A stretch of DNA of 64,000 nt. Source: Lactuca virosa. Its lineage: Eukaryota; Streptophyta; Magnoliopsida; Asterales; Asteraceae. This document shows positions 1 through 12,419 of this stretch, in pieces. Every line of letters begins with the position of its first letter. Within the stretch, counting starts at the first letter, position 1. The stretch spans positions 219,182,075-219,246,074 of the forward strand of contig CAKMRJ010005745.1 of the NCBI GenBank assembly GCA_928212115.1, written 5' to 3'. The notes beneath the pieces were generated by a model, which made no database searches, was not told where the DNA came from, and saw only the letters and a program-made list of their open reading frames with translations. The translations under genes and the position numbers were made by a program.

Positions 1-31
1 CTAAAAATATTAAGTTTATAACGCATGGTTT

Positions 32-116
<85 letters not shown>

Positions 117-1466
117 CCAAGCTTCGTTGTAAATCAAACGTCAAAACATTTTAACACTTCGAATGAACATCTCACTTACAACAAACAGCTACATTACGAA
201 CTTAAGATCAATAAATTATAAATGATTCAATGGTTGGGCTCAAATATCTTCTATTCGTGCTATTGGGCCTTCATGGCCCAATATCCTGATTATTGGGCCC
301 AATATAATCACACATGTTTATTGGGCTTCCGGTGACCCAATTACATACCCAGTGGGCCTTTATTAGCTTTAACATACTATTGGACCTTAATGGTCCACTT
401 GTATTGCTAATAAGACCTTAAACCTTTATAATATGCTTAATGGGCTATAACGTGTCCGTAGCATACTCGACAGCCTGTAATAACATACAAAGTTAGTGGG
501 CCTCCGTAGTCCTTTTCTCTTCGTCTGTTAGGCTTACCTTTATTCAAGTAAACATAAATCGGGTCGTGAAACAATGTTATACAATTTCTTTTGGATTAGT
601 AAGAAATAACGGGCGACACCAATAAGTGTCGGTCATAGTCTGTAGTTATAATCAAAGTCTCCTAGAAGGAGAGCGAGAGTTTGTGTATAGATCTATACGG
701 GGGTGACTCCCCCACACCTAAGTTGTTCGCTACAGTTAGACTCGGCCAGTCTAGGATGACAAAATCTTAATTCAATACCGGCATTCACTAGAATGCCAAG
801 ACAGGCGAATTAGTCATTATTATGCATGGTTATAACGACTCACATAGAGATCCATTACCATCTAAGTAATCATTGGGAAATCATGTTCATGTGCTATGAC
901 GATACAATAATACAAAGCTATTATACTATTTATATCGGAAAACATCGGGTTTTCCGGGGGAACAACATTATTCACTTTTACTACAACAACTATAATACAA
1001 GAAACTATTACGAAAAACATTTCACCTTTGCATGTTTTGAAATCATTTACACGTATACTTATGGATCATCACACCTTTTTCGTAAACAATTTATGTTTCA
1101 GAAAATATCGGATTTTTTGGGTTTTACAAGCAATACAAAACATTTTCATATCAAAACCTGCTTATGAACTCACCAACATTATATATGTTGACCGTTTCAA
1201 AATAACTTGTGTTCTCAGGTAATCGTTAGAATGAAGAATTATCAAGCATGTGTCTGAATGTCTTTTGTGTGATGTCATTTGATAAACAATTTATTTTTGG
1301 GATTATGTAATGTAAACAATATACTGGATGTGAACAATGACGGTTGTAATGTATTAATGCATGGTGATGTTGATGTTATGCTTCATGTATATTCATTGTG
1401 ATGATATTTCAATTTAAGTCACACGAGCCCTCGGACGTTTCCGCCGTCTGGTTCGGGGGTGTGACA
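1..1466 (+). repeat. Element A 5' LTR, right part (truncated by window edge)
   Basis: This is the last 1.47 kb of the 5' long terminal repeat of Ty3/gypsy element A. It aligns with the end of the 3' LTR from about 7671 to 9129. It ends in GGGGGTGTGACA, directly followed by a primer-binding site. It starts with a TA microsatellite at about 35-113. Ignoring that tract, I count roughly 25 small differences between the two LTRs, so they are about 98% identical and the insertion is fairly young. The left part of this LTR and the left target-site duplication lie outside the window. Confidence 0.9.
35..113. repeat. (TA)n microsatellite
   Basis: Uninterrupted TA dinucleotide run inside the element A LTR. 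The matching run in the 3' LTR is at about 7699-7778, so it was present, perhaps at another length, in the parent element. Confidence 0.95.
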
Positions 1467-1469
1467 GGT

Positions 1470-1481
1470 TGGTATCAGAGC
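1470..1481 (+). other. Primer-binding site of element A (tRNA-iMet type)
   Basis: TGGTATCAGAGC lies three bases after the LTR end at 1466. It is complementary to the 3' end of plant initiator methionine tRNA, the usual primer of gypsy and copia minus-strand DNA synthesis. It fixes the 5' LTR boundary and the + orientation. The stretch 1482-1890 is untranslated leader with no recognisable feature. Confidence 0.92.
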
Positions 1482-1890
1482 TCTGTTTATAGTGAACTGG
1501 CATATCTAACCACACATTGATATGCAACTATAAACCCAAATAGGGACTAAATAACTCTGAACAAAACGAATAAAACATAATAATAAACACTCTTACTTGT
1601 GCGACTTAGAAAAATGAACATAATAACAATTCAAATAAGACATTGGGAAAAATCCTGACATCTCGGTTAGGCCAGGACTGTTCACAGTTGTATTAGGAAA
1701 TGAATGTAGCCTGATCAACTACATTTCCTTTAGAATACAACTATCGCATGCCCTGGAGCGATTGCGATGGTCAATAAACCTAAGGCATACCTTTTTGCTA
1801 ACCAAGAGGAGAACATCAAACCAATTTGAATAATAACAAAAATATTTTAGGATTAATAATGGTTTAATTATATACCCTCTTGCAGACAGT

Positions 1891-2382
1891 ATGGCTGGTT
1901 TCCATCTTCCTGGAGATCCGTATTTCCCTAATCAGGGGAATAACGGATGGCTTGAGGAGGAACCTGAAGAGGAGCCTAAGGAGGAACCTGAAGAGGAGTC
2001 TGAGGAGGAACAAGAGGTTGGGATCGAAGACGGGCCTGCAGAGCCTGTTGCCGACTCTGGAGGGGAAGAATCTAGCAACAGTAGTGACGATGACTCGTAC
2101 GCAGAGTCCGTAGTCATCAACCCACCATTTCCAGTTAGGGTGCCAGCACATCGGATGGGCCCTAATGGCCCTACACCCCCATGGGGAGTTGACATTTGGA
2201 GATGGAGTAGGCAGCAAGGTCAGCGACCCCCGTACGACATGGCGAGGGAATTCTATGATCTGAGGGATGGAGGGCCGGCTGACCGAGCACTTCCTGTTAT
2301 GGATGTGGAAGGACTGGGCATTTCCATCGAAACTGCCCCAATGTCAACAACCAAGGGAATGGAGGAGCAGGGAGAGTGCTAA
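1891..2382 (+). pseudogene. Element A gag, N-terminal remnant with core deleted
   Basis: This open frame begins MAGFHLPGDPYF and runs into an acidic Glu/Pro-rich stretch at residues 22-46. Gypsy gag N-termini are often low-complexity, but the retrotransposon-gag capsid domain and CCHC zinc knuckles expected next are missing. At about 2338-2341 the sequence jumps into the linker that precedes the protease, which in the related element K follows the knuckles. The deletion also changes the reading frame, so the last residues here are out-of-frame translation of that linker. No functional nucleocapsid could be made. The gag label rests on position between the primer site and protease, not on a conserved domain. 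Confidence 0.7.
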
Positions 2383-5300
2383 CCATGAGTCAAGGAGAAG
2401 CGGTTCAGGATCCCGCTGTTGTCACTAGTACGTTTCTCCTTAACAACACATATGCATGCATCCTGTTTGATACCGGGGCAAAGCGGAGTTTTATGAGTAA
2501 TAAGTTCAAACATTTGCTAAAACAACAACCCCAGAAGCTTAATGAAACCTTTATGGTGGAAATGGCTAATGGGAAAACAGAATCAACTGGGGAAATCTAC
2601 GTAGGATGTACCTTAACCTTAAATCACCACGCATTTCAAATAAACTTGATGCCTGTAACTATTAGGAGTTTTGATGTGATTATCGGCATGGATTGGTTGA
2701 GCCCCCATCATGCCGAAATTATGTGTCGCGAGAAGGCCGTTCGCCTTCATCTCCCTAACCACGAAACCCTAATTATATACGGAGACAAACCCAGTACGAA
2801 CCTTCGTCTTATCTCATATATTAAGGCACAGAAGTATCTACAAAATAAGGACTTTGCATTTCTGGCTCACATCGTGGATAAATTCGAGGAAGAGATCAAT
2901 ATCCGAGACATCCCAGTGGCTTGCGATTTCCCTGACATCTTTCCTGAAGATCTTTCGGGGATACCCCCAGAAAGACAAGTCGAGTTCCGAATCGACCTTG
3001 TGCCAGGAGCTACACCCATCGCCAAATCGCCCTATAGGTTGGCTCCTGCGGAGATGCAAGAACTGTCAAGCCAACTCAACAAACTCTTGAGCAAAGGATT
3101 CATCCGACCTAGCTTCTCACCCTGGGGATCTCCGGTCCTTTTTGTTAAGAAGAAGGACGGATCCTTTAGGATGTGTATCGATTATAGAGAACGGAATAAG
3201 CTCGCTATCAAAAATCGCTACCCACTTCCACGAATCGACGATCTATTCGACCAGCTTCAGGGAGCAAATTACTTCTCTAAGATAGATCTGCGATCCGGCT
3301 ACCACCAACTCAAGGTCCGGGAAGAGGATATCCCCAAGACCGATTTCCGAAATCGCTATGGACATTATGAATTTTTTGTAATGCCCTTCGATCTAACGAA
3401 TGCCCCTGCCGCATTTATGGACTTGATGAATCGAGTTTGCCGACCATTCCTCGACAATTTTGTTATCGTTTTCATCGACGATATTCTGGTTTATTCTCGA
3501 AGCAAAGAGGAACATATTCGACACCTCCGACAAATCTTGGAAACCCTGCGAGCCGAAAAGTTATACGCAAAACTCTCTAAGTGTGAGTTCTGGCTCCGTA
3601 GCGTAAAATTTTTAGGTCATGTTGTCAGCCAAGAGGGGATACATGTGGACCCTTCTAAGATCAAAGCCATTGAAGGATGGGCAGTCCCAACGACACCCTC
3701 AGAAATTCGTCAATTTCTGGGTCTCGCAGGCTATTACAGAAGATTCATTCAGAACTTCTCCAGAACAGCCAAGCCACTTACCATGCTCACACAAAAAGGC
3801 GTACCATTTGAATGGACTGAAAAGCAGGAGGTTGCCTTCCGAACTCTGAAACGAGCTCTCTGTAGTACGCCAGTACTATCATTACCAGAGGGAACTGAGG
3901 ACTTCGTAGTTTACTGCGATGCTTCGAATCAGGGTTTAGGTTGTGTACTCATGCAGCATGGTAAGGTGATAGCTTATGCATCCCGACAACTAAAGACACA
4001 TGAGGTGAATTATACCACCCATGATCTCGAATTGGGAGCCGTGGTCTTTGCTTTGAAGATTTGGAGGCACTACCTTTATGGTACGAAGTGCACCATTTTC
4101 ACTGACCACAAGAGCCTCGAACACATTTTAAATCAAAAGGAGTTAAACATGAGGCAGCGAAGATGGGTTGAGCTGCTAAACGATTATGAGTGCGAAATCA
4201 AGTACCACCCAGGCAAGGATAACGTGGTAGCTGATGCCTTGAGTCAGAAAGAATACTCAAATCGTCGTGTGAAAACTCTTTCGATAACCATTCAATCACA
4301 TCTAATCTCGCAAATCAAAGAAGCCCAGTCTGATGCCATGAAGATAGAAAACAGAACCAGCGAAGCGTTACGTGGAATGGAAAAGAACTTCGAAGTCAAG
4401 GAGGAAGGAACATATTATTTCATGAACCGAATTTGGGTCCCTAAACTTGAGGGATTCAGAGAGGTAGTCATGAATGAGGCTCATAAGACACGATACTCCA
4501 TCCATCCGGGTTCAGATAAGATGTACCTAGATATCAAGCAATATTATTGGTCGCCTAACATGAAGGCAGAAATTGCCACTTACGTTAGCAAGTGCCTCAC
4601 TTGTGCTAAAGTGAAGGTAGAGTATCAAAAGCCCTCGGGACTATTACAACAGCCGGTAATACCCGAGTAGAAATGGGAAAGGATTACCATGGACTTTGTG
4701 ACCAAATTACCCAAGACAACTGATGGAATGGATGCCATATGGGTAATAGTTGATAGGTTGACAAAATCTGCCCATTTCCTGCCAATAAAGGAGACATACA
4801 AGATGGAGCGACTAACAAGAATCTACATCAAGGAAATTATGAGACTCCATGGAGTGCCAATATCTATCAACTCAGATCGGGATAGTAGGTTCACTTCACG
4901 CTTTTGGCAAACACTTCAAAGGGCTATGGGAACACAACTCGACATGAGCACTGCTTACCACCCACAAACGGATGGTCAAAGTGAGCGAACCATTCAAACG
5001 CTTGAAGATATGCTTCGAGCATGTGTGATAGACTTTGGAAGGTCGTGGGATATCCACTTGCCTTTAATTGAGTTTTCGTACAACAACAGTTATCACACAA
5101 GCATCAAAGTTGCTCCCTTCGAAGCATTATATGGTCGTAAATGTAGATCACCGTTGTGTTGGGCTGAGGTAGGCGACACTCAGCTAGCAAGAGGACAGAC
5201 ACCAAACAATGCATTAACAGGACCGGAAATCATACGTGAGATGACAGAGAAGATAGTTCAAATCAGAGCTTGACTTCAAGCATCACGAGACCGACAGAAG

Positions 5301-5769
5301 AGCTATGCTGATAAACGGCGAAAGCCCTTGGAATTTCAAGTCGGGGATCGGGTGTTGCTAAAGGTCTCTCCCTGGAAAGGGGTGATTCGTTTCGGGAAAC
5401 GGGGAAAACTAAACCCACGGTACATTGGGCCATTCGAGATTCTTGCCCGAATCGGTCCAGTGGCCTATAGGCTGCATCTACCTGGTGAGCTCAACAGTGT
5501 ACACCCCGTGTTCCATGTTTCCAATTTGAAGAAGTGCTTATCCGACGAAACTCTTGTCATCCCATTGGAAGAAATCGAAATCAACGAGAATCTATTGTTC
5601 ATCGAGGAACCAGTTGAAATCATGGACAGGGAAGTGAAGCGTACTAAGCAAAGTCGCATTCCGATTGTGAAAGTTCGGTGGACGCAAAGCATGGACCGGA
5701 ATTCACATGGGAACGCGAAGACCAGATGAAGCAAAAGTACCCTCACCTATTCTCGCATTCTCAAATCTA
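2340..5769 (+). pseudogene. pol: Element A pol: protease, RT, RNase H, integrase, chromodomain-like tail (Ty3/gypsy)
   Basis: This is a Ty3/gypsy polyprotein in the order PR-RT-RH-INT, typical of Metaviridae. Visible landmarks are the protease active site FDTGA (about 2465), the RT motif FIDDIL (about 3473), RNase H VYCDAS (about 3910), the integrase HHCC zinc region (about 4480-4610), and an integrase DDE core with VDRLTKSAHF, SDRDSRFTS and a Glu in SERTIQTLE (4689-5010). The tail at about 5640-5750 (IPIVKVRW, then FTWERED) looks like a chromodomain, pointing to a chromovirus, perhaps of the Tekay/Del group. It is broken by TAG at 4668-4670 (Trp in element K), TGA at 5271-5273 (likely CGA to TGA) and a one-base deletion near 5683. 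The RT has GLTNAPA changed to DLTNAPA. Otherwise one frame is kept for 3.4 kb. Confidence 0.93.
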
Positions 5770-5803
5770 GCTTCAAAAAGAATTTCGGGACGAAATTCCC
5801 TCT

Positions 5804-5816
5804 AACGGGGGGATGA
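5804..5816 (+). other. Polypurine tract of element A
   Basis: The purine-rich ACGGGGGGATGA lies immediately before the 3' LTR start (TGTCACAAC at 5817). It is the expected plus-strand priming site. A near-identical tract is found on the minus strand at 60148-60160 in element K. Confidence 0.88.
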
Positions 5817-7709
5817 TGTCACAACTAAGAATTCTAATGCTTTTGTAAACATTAACAATCATAACATTTGTGACTAAAACTTGAAAGTATGCATGATGTT
5901 TATTCAATAACACCAAAGTTTCATCAATCACTCTATGCAAACACTTTAAATAGTCAACAAAAGATTGGAAACCCTGAAAATCCTGGTTTTAGTCCAATAT
6001 GGACTAGGATTTCCTTATTGGGCCTAATGGACCAATAAGCTTCCAATTTGACTATTTTGGGCTTAGAACCCTTAAATGGGCTCTAATTGGACCCACTCTC
6101 ATGACACTTAACCTTTTTGGGCCTTATAAGTCTAAAATGGATTAGTTTACCTTTAATGGGCCTTGTTGGGCCATAACAAATCCAACTAGCCTTAATGGGC
6201 CTCAAATCCATTCTTTTATGCAAGAATTGGGCCGTGAACTACTCTAAAGGCCCAATGGGCCGAAAACCATCAAATTGGGCCTCATATTATCGGACTCAAG
6301 CACTAAAGGCCCAAGCCATTTCTCTTCCTTCTCTCTCGGCCCAAGTAGAAAAGAAAAAAAAAGAAAGAAAGAAGAAGTAAAGGGGGAGGGTTGACTTTGG
6401 GAGGTGCCACCTCCATATTACACACCATGTATCCATGCATGGACCAATATGCATCCATAATAGTCACTTCACTTCTCTCTCTCCCCTCTCTTCTTCCTCT
6501 CGGCCGAGAACCACCAAACACACACACACCACACAAATTCTCTCCATTTCTCTCACAGATCATCCTCTTCCTTCCTTCAAAGAAATCTCAAAAATTAGTT
6601 TGGATTCAAGGATCTTCTTCAAGTGTTGTCAATCTTTGGTAAGTGCTAGCATACACAAACATCTTCTTTCATTTCAACATCTAGAACTCTTTCTTACAAA
6701 GCTTTACTCCATGAACACCTTAGAAGCTTCATAAATTCGAAATCAACTCAAGGAGGCTTGCTAGGACCAAAAATCTTCTTCATTTCTTCTCCAAAACCGA
6801 AACCACAAACCAAGGTGAGTTCATACCCCCTTGTTTTTTATTTTTACTTGTTTTTGGGGGGAGAACACAAGTACCATGTGTTGATCTATGTGTGTATGTT
6901 GTTATATGTGATTTCTTTGGTTTATGTTGTGAAAATATGATGTTATTTGCTAAATCTTGAAATCTATGGCTAAAGTGTGAAGAATACATAAACAAAGTAC
7001 ATAATAAACAATTTACTTCAAAGATCTAAGGATCTTTAGGCTTAAGAAGTGAAAACAAAGTCAAAGTCCTTGTAAGTGTCATTTTTGCAAAAATAATCAA
7101 AGTTTGGGTAAAAATATGTAATTTTTCGGTTTTATAAAGACAAAATGGTATTATTTACATAGAAATCTAACTTTTATGAAAATAACACTTTTCTAGGGGT
7201 CAAAAACATAAATTTTATCTTATTGGGCTTTAATTTGGGCCTCACGAATTTTTGGGCCCAAAGTTGCGAAAAAATGAAATGTTGAGGGGCTGAATTGGAA
7301 AACTTATCAAACTATGAGTCTAAAACATGAATAAACTATTTTTATGGGCTGAAAATGACTTTGATGCAAAAATTGGACTAAAAATGCAAAGTTTTTGATT
7401 TTAGGGTCAAAATTGTAAAACTTACGAAATTTGAGCTAAGAGTGTAAACTTTTTACAATAAAGGGATGGAAATGACAAATACAATATTTTTGGGCTGAAA
7501 TTATTATTTAAATAAAGTTTGGGTCTAAAATGTCAAGAAAAACAGTTTAAGGACCAAAAATGTCAATTTTCATAAAAGGGGACTAAAAGTGCCATTTTTA
7601 TAGATTAAGGGGCTGAATTGGTCAAACTAAATGTTTTTGTGCCAAGTAGACAATATTAAATTATGGGGCTAAAAATATTAAATTTATAACGCATGGTTAT
7701 ATATATATA

Positions 7710-7779
<70 letters not shown>

Positions 7780-9129
7780 CCAAGCTTCGTTGTAAATCAA
7801 ACGTCAAAACATTTTAACACTTCGAATGAACATCTCACTTACAACAAACAGCTACATTACGAACTTAAGATCAATAAATTATAAATGATTCAATGGTTGG
7901 GCTCAAATATCTTCTATTCGTGCTATTGGGCCTTCATGGCCCAATATCCTGATTATTGGGCCCAATATAATCACACATGTTTATTGGGCTTCCGGTGACC
8001 CAATTACATACCCAGTGGGCCTTTATTAGCTTTAACATACTATTGGACCTTAATGGTCCACTTGTATTGCTAATAAGACCTTAAACCTTTATAATATGCT
8101 TAATGGGCTATAACGTGTCCGTAGCATACTCGACAGCCTGTAATAACATACAAAGTTAGTGGGCCTTCGTAGTCCTTTTCTCTTCGTCTGTTAGGCTTAC
8201 CTTTATTCAAGTAAACATAAATCGGGTAGTGAAACAATGTTATACAATTTCTTTTGGATTAGTGAGAAATAACGGGCGACACCAATAAGTGTCGGTCGTA
8301 GTCTGTAGTTATAATCAAAGTCTCCTGGAGGGAGAGCGAGAGTTTGTGTATAGATCTATACGGGGGTGACTCCCCCACACCTAAGCTGTTCGCTACAGTT
8401 AGACTCGGCCAGTCTAGGGTGACAAAATCTTAATTCAATACCGGTATTCACTAGAATGCCAAGACAGACGAATTAGTCATTATTATGCATGGTTATAACG
8501 ACTCACATAGAGATCCATTACCATCTAAGTAATCATTGGGAAATCATGTTCATGTGCTATGACGATACAATAATACAAAGCTATTATACTATTTATATCG
8601 GAAAACATCGGGTTTTCCGGGGGAACAACATTATTCACTTTTACTACAACAAAATAAACAAGAAAAACTATTACGAAAAACATTTCACCTTTGCATGTTT
8701 TGAAATCATTTACACGTATACTTATGGATCATCACACCTTTTTCGTAAACAATTTATGTTTAAGAAAATATTGGATTTTTTGGGTTTTACAAGCAATACA
8801 AAACATTTTCATATCAAAACCTGCTTATGAACTCACCAACATTATATATGTTGACCTTTTCAAAATAACTTGTGTTCTCAGGTAATCGTTAGAATGAAGA
8901 ATTATCAAGCATGTGTCTGAATGTCTTTTGTGTGATGTCATTTGATAAACAATTTATTTTTGGGATTATGTAATGTAAACAATGTACTGGATGTGAACAA
9001 TGACGGTTGTAATGTATTAATTCATGGTGTTGTTTATGTTATGCTTCATGTATATTCATTGTGATGATATTTCAATTTAAGTCACACGAGCCCTCGGACG
9101 TTTATGTCGTCTAGTTCGGGGGTGTGACA
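5817..9129 (+). repeat. Element A 3' LTR (complete, 3.3 kb)
   Basis: A complete LTR from TGTCACAACTAAG to GGGGGTGTGACA, 3313 bp, long for a plant gypsy element. It holds a dense cluster of TGGGCC/GGCCCA motifs (about 5995-6315 and again 7905-8165), a pyrimidine-rich stretch at 6465-6520, many degenerate repeats of the kind GGGGCTGAAATTGG between 7190 and 7680, and a TA microsatellite at 7699-7778. Small ORFs here are not conserved proteins. The left 1.85 kb of the 5' LTR partner is outside the window. Confidence 0.93.
5995..6315. promoter_or_regulatory. Cluster of TGGGCC / GGCCCA motifs in element A LTR
   Basis: More than ten copies of TGGGCC, TGGGCT or the reverse complement occur in about 320 bp. 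TGGGCY is the site II motif bound by TCP transcription factors in plants. That these copies act as an enhancer is an inference from density and position in the upstream part of the LTR. Confidence 0.5.
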
Positions 9130-9577
9130 CTTCTTCAAGGCCCTAAGCCTTATGATAACTGATGATCGGGCCATGGTCCCGAATAATGAAGCGTTTCAAA
9201 AACGAGCGTTACAATCCAAGCATGAATTTGAATAAATTATGGAAATTTAAGATTTACAATGCAAATAGAGGGTCTAGAAGGTGGAAACTTTAACTAGTAA
9301 TCACTTCTCCAAGCACCACAAGCTTTCTTCTTCTTCTTCAAGAATCTCACAAACACACCAAAAATCTCTCAAGGAATAAAGTGAGGCTAGGGTTACATTC
9401 TGGAGATGGAGGCTAGTTCTAAGAGAGAACTCTAAAATCTTAGTGTCTTTATATATGTCTTAAGGCCTAAGACTTGGGGTTTTGGGTTGTAGCGGCTTCG
9501 CGTTACGACCAATACATGGTCGCGCCACAACTTATCGATGTGACACGTGTCACGATATTCAGAAGTCGTGTCAAACT

Positions 9578-10386
9578 TGTTGGATTAGGTGTCTAAGCCC
9601 ATAACTATTTTGGTATGTACTTGACCTGATTGTGAGCATGGTCCTTTTGGGTTGCCTTCACCATAGGAACTGATAGGATGAATTAAGGAGAAAGAGGATT
9701 AATTATGATTTATTAATATATTATATGAATAATATATTAAAAGAGAAATCATATTGTTTAATTAATATTAGTCAAGAATTAATAAGAATTAATTTTGTGG
9801 CTAAAAGAGATTAATTAAACTTGGGGGACTGATATTATAATTATAAGATAGTTGTATAAATAGGCTAATGGACTCCATAGAAGTTGGAGTGGAAAAAATC
9901 TATAGGGAAACCCATTAGAATTCGTCCAAGGCTTCTAAGGAGGGAGTCCATGGGCTGCTTAGGGCCTAAGCAGTCAGATTAGGGTTTCCTGGTTGAAAAC
10001 CCTAATAGCCTAAGTATAAAAGGAACCCTTGGCAAGCCAAAAACGTCCCGAGCCTTCTAAGAGAAACCCTAGGACGTTTTTGGTGCCTCCTCCCTCTCTC
10101 CTTGTTTATATTGTTGCATATGGTGTTTGTGACTCCATTAGAGGTGCACCATTTGAGGCACTAGGCTTTCAGAAGTCAATTACAAGAAGAATTCAAATTG
10201 TTATTGCAACATAACAATCAAGGTAAGATCTAAACTCTATTCTTTTGTCAATTTCGATTATTGTATGCTAGATCTAGGATTTATGAGCTTTGGATAATTA
10301 TTGCATGTTCATTAGACAAACTAGATCCAAAAGCTTTAGGGTTTGCATGTACACCATAGGATTGATGTAGTGCTCATAACCCATCA
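9578..10386 (+). repeat. Solo LTR C (Ty1/copia), 809 bp, with TSD AAACT
   Basis: It starts TGTTGGATTAGG and ends CCCATCA, flanked by perfect 5 bp repeats AAACT at 9573-9577 and 10387-10391. No primer site or polypurine tract is present, so this is a solo LTR left by LTR-LTR recombination. It is related along its length to the 3' LTR of copia element J at 33473-34257 (same start, same AATATATTAT stretch, same TATA region), though clearly diverged. The last 139 bases appear again right after the assembly gap (from 18242). Confidence 0.9.
10015..10023 (+). promoter_or_regulatory. TATA box of solo LTR C
   Basis: TATAAAAGG stands about 435 bp into the LTR, where the U3/R border of a copia LTR would be. 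The related LTR of element J has a matching box on the minus strand at about 33814-33824. Confidence 0.6.
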
Positions 10387-10734
10387 AAACTTAGCCATAA
10401 ACCCTATTTCTCAATCATATTTTAAATCAACATGAAATCAACTCATGCCTAGAAATGGGTGTTACAGTTATCAATTTTCACAAAGCTCCCTACACTTCCA
10501 AACATATCACTTTGACCTTTTACTAGAATTACAAAATATCTTAAATATCAATCAATTATATTGTTAATACTAAAAGTTCATAACTCTCAACCTAAACTTG
10601 GAAGACATTGTACAAACCTAACTTTTCACTTAGAAAAATTGTATTGATATCCACCAGGAGACTTGGTAAGTATATCAATATTATGAAAATAATCAACTTT
10701 TAAACCTTTATTACCCTTTAGTACGCTCAAGTGT

Positions 10735-11265
10735 ATACACATACTGACATATCATTCATTACGATGATGTTGGACATATATCTAACCAATTCAGGTATAG
10801 ATTATTGGATAGCATCAAAAGTATTTTGAGATATCTATATAGGATAAAAGGCTATATGCTCACATATAGGAAATCAAATATTTTGGAGATCACCGATATT
10901 CGGATTATAATTTACCGATCTACATTGGGCTATATTTATTTTCTAGCAGGATAAGCCATTTTATAAAATAGACCTTGGTAGCTTATTCCATTATGATAGC
11001 ATAACTTGTAGCATGTTATGAAGCATCGAATCATTAATATGGTTGTATAATTTTGTCACGAAAGTACGTATTATTTGTATTGAAAGACAACAAGTTTATA
11101 TGCCAACACAACATAATTTCGACTAAGTCGAAGCATATTGACATCAAGCTTTTGTCTATTAAATAAAGAGTACAACATAGAAAAATATTATAAAGCATAT
11201 CACGACAAACTCTATGATACAATCCACTCACAAAGCGATTACCTTCCAAGGTCTTTCATGAACAT
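10735..11265 (+). pseudogene. Decayed Ty1/copia RNase H remnant (copy 1)
   Basis: Translated with frameshifts and stops, this stretch keeps the order of a copia pol C-terminus: a peptide like TDMSFITMMLDIYLTNSG near 10745, a tract corresponding to the RNase H core, then KSKHIDIK-like residues near 11125, and TNSMI...THKAITFQG near 11205-11250, corresponding to the usual DPLTKGL region. It has no LTR next to it and no open frame longer than a few dozen codons. It is an old copy. Flanks 10392-10734 and 11266-11850 contain no feature I recognise. Confidence 0.6.
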
Positions 11266-11850
11266 AGTATACATGTGTGTGTGATATTTTTTTAGTCGGT
11301 GTTTAATTGATGTTTTTTGTTTTGATATAGAAAAATATGTTTTTTATGAAAAAATTAAGGATTCGGTTGATTCTATTATTAATTGCACTTATTTGAAGTT
11401 TGTTCTCACTTCGAGCTAAATTAAGTAAACACACATGAATTCTATTTTGATTTAATAACTACATATTCATGTTTAATCAATGTCGTTTGGTTACACTTTT
11501 ATGTATGACTATTGATGTGTTTAGTAACCTAAATTGTAACAAAAAAAAAATTTGATCCTATACTATTAATTATGATTAATAGACAATATTGTTTAATAAT
11601 ATCAATGTTTTGATAACATATATTAAAGTGCTTATATTGTTATCATCATATTCGTGTCTACTATGAAAATTATTTAAAATTGCTGATAAATTGATTTTAT
11701 TTGTAAATAAAGATAAACACTTACCATTGTTTATCTTGTGGATTGAGTTCTCGGATTGACTCAAGATCTTCTATAAATCTAATATTTGACACAGTTATAT
11801 ATCCAACTATATAAACATGTGATATCCAACTATATAAACATGTGATGGGA

Positions 11851-11869
11851 AACACACACACACACACAT

Positions 11870-11932
<63 letters not shown>
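11851..11932. repeat. (CA)n-(TA)n compound microsatellite
   Basis: A CA run passes directly into a TA run that ends where MITE 1 begins. In copy 2 (about 19830-19910) the same tract has irregular single-base drops. Confidence 0.9.
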
Positions 11933-11933
<1 letters not shown>

Positions 11934-12349
11934 GGCTTAGGTTATTCTATTATAACTAATTATTGTGCGGACGTATGGACAATGCTATTCTTTGAGAATG
12001 ATAAAGAAAATATGTTGTTTGATAATATAAATACGTTCAATCTTACATAACTATTGTCATTAACACACATTCTTACTAATTAAATCGTATATAAGGTTAT
12101 TATACACTTATTATTATTATTCTCATTTCTGTCAGAATCTTTATTGAGTCGTATTCTGTCAATGAAAATGAGTGAAAAACGATGTGTGAGAACAAAAATA
12201 AATAATAATTAGCGAGAATGCAGGAAAATGACGATATTTTTGTAAGGTTGAACGTAGTCACATTGTTAAACAACTTATTCTCTTAGTAATTCTCATAGAA
12301 TAACATTATCCACACATCCGCACAATAATTAGTTAGAATACTTGAACCT
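11934..12349. mobile_element. MITE 1, about 415 bp with ~65 bp inverted ends, between microsatellites (copy 1)
   Basis: The left end (GGCTTAGGTTATTCTA, then CTAATTATTGTGCGGACG) is an imperfect inverted repeat of the right end (TCCGCACAATAATTAG, then AATACTTGAACC). The arms match over about 65 bp with scattered changes. There is no open reading frame, so it is non-autonomous. The left flank is a TA run and the right flank a CT-TA run (12350-12416), so any TSD is hidden. Superfamily undecided. Copy 2 of the segment has it at about 19910-20330. Confidence 0.72.
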
Positions 12350-12368
12350 AGCTCTCACACTCTCTCTC

Positions 12369-12419
<51 letters not shown>

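Larger units (their letters stand above)
9130..10466 (-). repeat. LTR fragment B, minus strand, left end missing
   Basis: Read on the minus strand, a sequence starting TGTAACACCCATTTC at 10466 runs leftward to the edge of element A. It is split by solo LTR C, and removing C with one copy of its TSD restores a continuous stretch. The TGTAACACCC start resembles a gypsy LTR start. No polypurine tract lies beside it and the CA end is missing, probably because element A inserted here. Apart from a TTC-repeat at about 9333-9347, I see no gene in 9130-9577. Confidence 0.45.
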
